Source: Conidiobolus incongruus B7586
Taxonomy: Eukaryota; Entomophthoromycota; Entomophthoromycetes; Entomophthorales; Conidiobolaceae
DNA: 12,427 nt
Reading direction: 5' to 3'
Assembly (NCBI GenBank): GCA_000697335.1
Contig: JNEM01009057.1
Location: 1 to 12,427, forward strand
Shown: positions 9,202 through 12,427 of the stretch, in pieces
Layout: each line of letters starts with the position of its first letter
How positions within the stretch are numbered: the stretch's first letter is position 1
Notes under the pieces: model-generated
What the model was told of the DNA's origin: nothing
Databases searched by the model: none
What the model saw: only the letters and a program-made list of their open reading frames with translations
Program-made: the position numbers and the translations under genes

Positions 9202-11268
9202 TTAATCAATATAACTATTATAATCACGGGTACTTGTATCAACCGAATGGGAATGGAATAGATCTTGTAGAGCATTTTCAACCGTATGATGAAGATGTGT
9301 ACTTCTGACTGTAAGACCATTGTGCTCAACCATCAAGTCATCCTCTTCGTCGTTAACTACAATGCTCTCCTTCTTGATCATTCCACTCTTGATATCATCC
9401 TCCAAATCCAACAGTCCTCCATGAACCAATTGGGGCAGGATATGGGGGTGAATATGAACGAAATGGAATGGCAGTTTGGCATTGGAGGGATCTCTATCAG
9501 GCGGAGTATATATGTGCTGAAGAGCAGATCTCAAATCCACGAGGACTTTAATTGCTGTATAATCCAAGAATTGAACATGAAGGAAATCAAGTACTACACC
9601 TCGCAATGGAAAGAGGTTTTCTTCATCTGAAGGAGACATACCTGCATCCTTTCTTAGCTTTTTACCCTTTTCAGCAAGATCCATGGACCAGATCTTCCTC
9701 TCTTGATCCGTTTTTTGAGGTGGTTTGCAATTCAATAGGGCATAATCCAACATACGATCAGCTAGAGACTCGGCATTTAAAAAGATCACACTGGTAAGTG
9801 GTTGGAAAATCATGACACCATGATCTTCATTCATTACGGATGAATATCTCTTATTGGTAGAGAAGGCGGAATGATCTGGACTACTTGTTATGGTCAAATA
9901 TGGTCGAATCGAGTAATACATTGTTTTTGTTAATGATAATGTGAAACTGACTTGGACACCAATTTCTGTACCTGAGAACAAGATTACAATTTGTGCCGAA
10001 ACAAAATCACCACATCAGACTGGCAGCATAAGAGTAAATACTTGTAAATATGGCGGTGCTCTAAAGATTGAATAATACTAAGACAATCGCAGCTAATGTA
10101 GCAGTAGGCAAATAGTAAAATAAAATGGTCGAAAACTTGTAGGTTATCAATACAATGGCACTGGCCACGATGTTAACTAATGGAGATTGAACACCTGCTT
10201 TTGATTGAACGTTCGTGCTACTTAGCGAGCTAGCGACAGAAAAACCATGGAATAAGGTACTCAATACATTACTCCCTCCCATCGCTACTAATTCTTGGAA
10301 TGCGTTACAAACATAAACAGACTTTTTATACAGACATTTCATTAACGCAACATGTTCCAAAACCATGATTAGAATTAATGGTGCTACCTTCGCTCCTGCA
10401 AAGGTCAAGATCATGATTTCTAAACTGGGCACAACAATTGTTAACTCATTAGAGATATCTCCTACAACATGAATCTTTGCAATGGGGTTTGCAGATTTAA
10501 CTCCATAGACGATTAGAGTAAAGAAAAATATTACTAACCCATTAGCAGCAAATTCAAGGTACTTAAGATTTTCATATTTTTTCCTTCCAAACTTGAGACT
10601 ATACCTGATAATCAGCAAAAACACAATGCTACTAAATCCAATATCCAAGTTGATCGAATATCTCGGAACATTTCCACTAACTCCATTAAAGCAAATTGGT
10701 CGGTTGATACACTTATTCCCAATATTTTGGGTAACTGCGTCATTGCAATAATCAATGCAGCGCCGCTTACAAGCCCAATAATCATTGGATCCAAAATCAA
10801 GTCGAATACCTTTCCTAACCGCATCAAGCCCAAAACAGTGATGATGATGCCACATTAAAATGCTAAAGCACTTGCAACTTCGATTGCATCATAGCCGTTA
10901 TTAGCCAATTCCAAGAAAATTTTACCGATGCATAATCCAACAATTGCAGTAGGCCCAACACTCAGCTCGCGACTGGTGCCAGTGAAAGCGTAAAAAAATG
11001 CAGGCATAAAACAAGAAGTCAAACCAAATTGCATGGGCACTTCAACCAATCGAGCATAAGCCAAAGAATGAGGAATTACACCCAAGCTTACCGTAAATCC
11101 AGATATAAAGTTGTCAATCTACTACTTGAGAGGATACTTAAAGATCCACATGTAAATGAGCAAAAAAATCTGAAAATAATCTCAAGCACCCACCTTTAGC
11201 TTAAACTTGTTAATTTTAATTTTGAAATCAGCTTTCCAATCATTTAATTGTGAAGTATTCTCAACCAT
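9202..11268 (-). pseudogene. Broken inverted copy of the SulP/STAS transporter gene
   Basis: The copy can be followed from its start ATG (11268-11266, then VENTSQLNDWK, against VANTSPLNNWK in the intact gene) to a TAA aligned with the intact stop. The membrane half is dead. In-frame stops replace Arg at codon 29 (TGA, 11184-11182), Trp-Leu at codons 49-50 (TAG TAG, 11124-11119) and Trp at codon 138 (TAA, 10857-10855). There are three net deletions of about 13, 4 and 1 nt (near 10635, 10060 and 9995). They total 18 nt, so the STAS part returns to the original frame. In the membrane half about two-thirds of residues match the intact protein. The STAS half is open for 239 codons from the ATG at 9921, and its core is identical in DNA to the intact gene, which is best read as recent gene conversion. 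Whether it is transcribed is unknown. Confidence 0.93.
9234..9842 (-). repeat. 609-bp perfect inverted repeat, arm 2 (STAS part of the pseudogene)
   Basis: This is the exact reverse complement of 3300-3908. The flanking pseudogene sequence is strongly diverged: just outside the block SSPDHSAFSTNKRYS faces SSPDHVNFPNDKRYP. The two arms point toward each other across 5325 bp that include NOP56. Confidence 0.97.
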
Positions 11269-11619
11269 ATTATTCCAAAATTGCGTCTTTTGATATGTAA
11301 TCAGTATATAAGATTATACCCAAGCTTATATAGGAATTTCAATCATTACAAGAGATCTGAATATTATTTGTAAAATCTCCCAAATAAATAATAAAAATAA
11401 TAACTAGATGATTAACCTTGAGTTTGATATTTAATTTTTGAATATTGGAATATAGTGAATTATTTGGAATTGGGAGTTAAGAATCATTCCAATTGAATTT
11501 ACTTCTTTTTTCATATTTGCTACTACTATTTAGATTATTAAAATTACACAAACCTAAGAGTAGTCGATTTATATGGCTCAAAAATATACCAATTTTAAGT
11601 GAATAGAAATAATTAAATT
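11269..11619. other. AT-rich spacer upstream of the SulP pseudogene
   Basis: I see no gene. It would be the old promoter side of the pseudogene: TATATAAG lies on the minus strand at 11332-11325. Similarity to the region upstream of the intact gene is weak (ATATCAA and CGCAAT shared, TACTGATTAC against TACTAATCAC), so either the promoters have drifted apart or the duplication ended nearby. Confidence 0.5.
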
Positions 11620-11930
11620 TGTTGCGCCCTGTTCCTTGGGATAAACTGGAACAATGAACCAGTCCTGAGAGCCATCGCAATGATACATTATTATACAGTC
11701 ACGCCTCCAAAGACTTCCAAATACACTGGTGGTATCTATCATAAAGCCTGACTTTTGGTTTTGATAATTAAAACTACACCACTGCTATCAGTTATCCCCC
11801 TTCTATCTCCAGAACTTCCAGGAGTAACACATCTATTCTAGCTTGTTACTAAGCCTATCCTTTTACCCCATTACAATTTATTCTATTCAATATACTTCTT
11901 GAGTTAATAAAACTCAATTTTGTTACAACA
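11620..11930. mobile_element. Candidate lone LTR of an LTR retrotransposon (fossil, 311 bp)
   Basis: The segment begins TGTTGCGCCC and ends GTTACAACA. These are TG...CA termini with a 5-bp terminal inverted repeat TGTTG/CAACA, as in Ty3- and Ty1-type LTRs. It is clearly richer in G and C than the spacers around it, which suggests an inserted element. A perfect 7-bp hairpin (TTGAGTT, AACTCAA) lies at 11899-11917. No clear target-site duplication is visible, no partner LTR is present in the window, and no obvious primer-binding site adjoins either end. Orientation and superfamily are therefore undecided, and the element is not whole. Age cannot be judged without a second copy. The alternative is an unrelated compositional island with chance ends. 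Confidence 0.4.
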
Positions 11931-12190
11931 TTTCTTTATTTTATTCATCGTTTTATAACTCTATACCATGGTCCTCACTGGCTTTAATTTGCCTAATTTA
12001 CAATTAATTGCATATAATGAACCCAACCATTTAGCCTTTGTGGCCCAATTGGTCCTCATGGTCTCTAGGGTTGTAAAACAAGTAATCACCAATATCTCTG
12101 ATTATTGAAATTAAATTTTGGAGCTGGCAATGGACATCATTGCTAATCTTAATACAACATTGAATAATTTGGCATAAGGGGGATGATATT
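11931..12190. other. Richer relic sequence of unknown origin beside the candidate LTR
   Basis: This stretch has a higher G and C content than ordinary spacer here and short protein-like reading frames on both strands, none of which I recognise. One is a 43-codon plus-strand frame from the ATG at 11968. Another is a minus-strand frame of about 54 codons near 12190-12028. It could be what remains of the interior of the retroelement whose end may be at 11930, or an old host gene fragment. It looks dead. Confidence 0.3.
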
Positions 12191-12427
12191 TGAAACTAAA
12201 AGTAGTTTATATTATTACATCAAAAATGAAATAAACAAAATTATATAAAGGTTTATTGAAAATTTGACTGAATTAATATTTTATAACACTAATAGAATAA
12301 GTCAATTTTAATTATTAAATTTATAGATATTACTTTAAGTTTGAAGAAATGGGAAATTTTTTAATTTCTAATTTTTCAAACATATTATTAGTTTGAAATA
12401 AATAAATATATACAAAGTTAATAGGAA
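12191..12427. other. AT-rich tail with an imperfect inverted repeat
   Basis: There is no gene. An imperfect inverted repeat lies at 12339-12381: arms of about 20 nt begin GTTTGAA and end TTCAAAC, with about four differences. The outer GTTTGA/TCAAAC pairs match those of the hairpin at 9026-9075, though the inner sequence differs. Confidence 0.4.

Noticed and set aside
9202-11268. The second SulP copy as a functional gene read with an altered genetic code or with introns
   Set aside because: TGA, TAG and TAA all interrupt it, replacing different residues (Arg, Trp, Leu), and three indels shift its frame; no GT...AG pairs remove these sites.
11477-11680. 67-codon minus-strand frame
   Set aside because: It crosses the edge of the candidate LTR into AT-rich spacer and resembles no protein.
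1-12427. tRNA, rRNA, CRISPR or operon-like structures
   Set aside because: No tRNA B-box-like sequence, regularly spaced repeats or rRNA-like segments were seen on either strand.

Overview
The window looks like nuclear DNA of a very AT-rich eukaryote, most likely an early-diverging fungus. The reasons are intergenic DNA made almost wholly of A and T with only short homopolymer runs, two clearly richer protein genes, a short GTATGT...TAG intron, and a SulP transporter whose conserved segments read like fungal sulfate permeases. The phylum cannot be fixed from the sequence alone. The standard genetic code fits: CTG reads as Leu, and TGA, TAG and TAA all appear as disabling stops in the one pseudogene.

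Layout. 1-1852: AT-rich intergenic DNA. 1853-3940 (+): an intact, intronless SulP/SLC26-type anion transporter with a C-terminal STAS domain. 3941-7250: 3.3 kb of AT-rich DNA with one weak small ORF. 7251-8753 (+): NOP56, the box C/D snoRNP core protein, whose start codon is separated from the rest of the gene by a 72-nt intron. 8754-9201: AT-rich spacer with a strong hairpin. 9202-11268 (-): a second, inverted SulP copy, broken in its membrane half but open through its STAS half. 11269-11619: AT-rich spacer. 11620-11930: a candidate lone LTR. 11931-12190: a richer relic of unknown origin. 12191-12427: AT-rich DNA.

The main result is the relation between the two SulP copies. Over most of their length they are strongly diverged and the minus-strand copy is dead. 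A 609-bp block that almost exactly matches the STAS domain (3300-3908 and 9234-9842) is identical base for base, including silent positions. This is best explained by recent gene conversion between inverted paralogues, or else by an assembly error. The identical arms face each other around NOP56 and could allow inversion of the segment between them.

I saw no tRNA, rRNA, CRISPR array or complete mobile element, and no convincing wholly new system. The two living genes, an anion transporter and a ribosome-biogenesis factor, are not functionally linked and each appears to stand alone.
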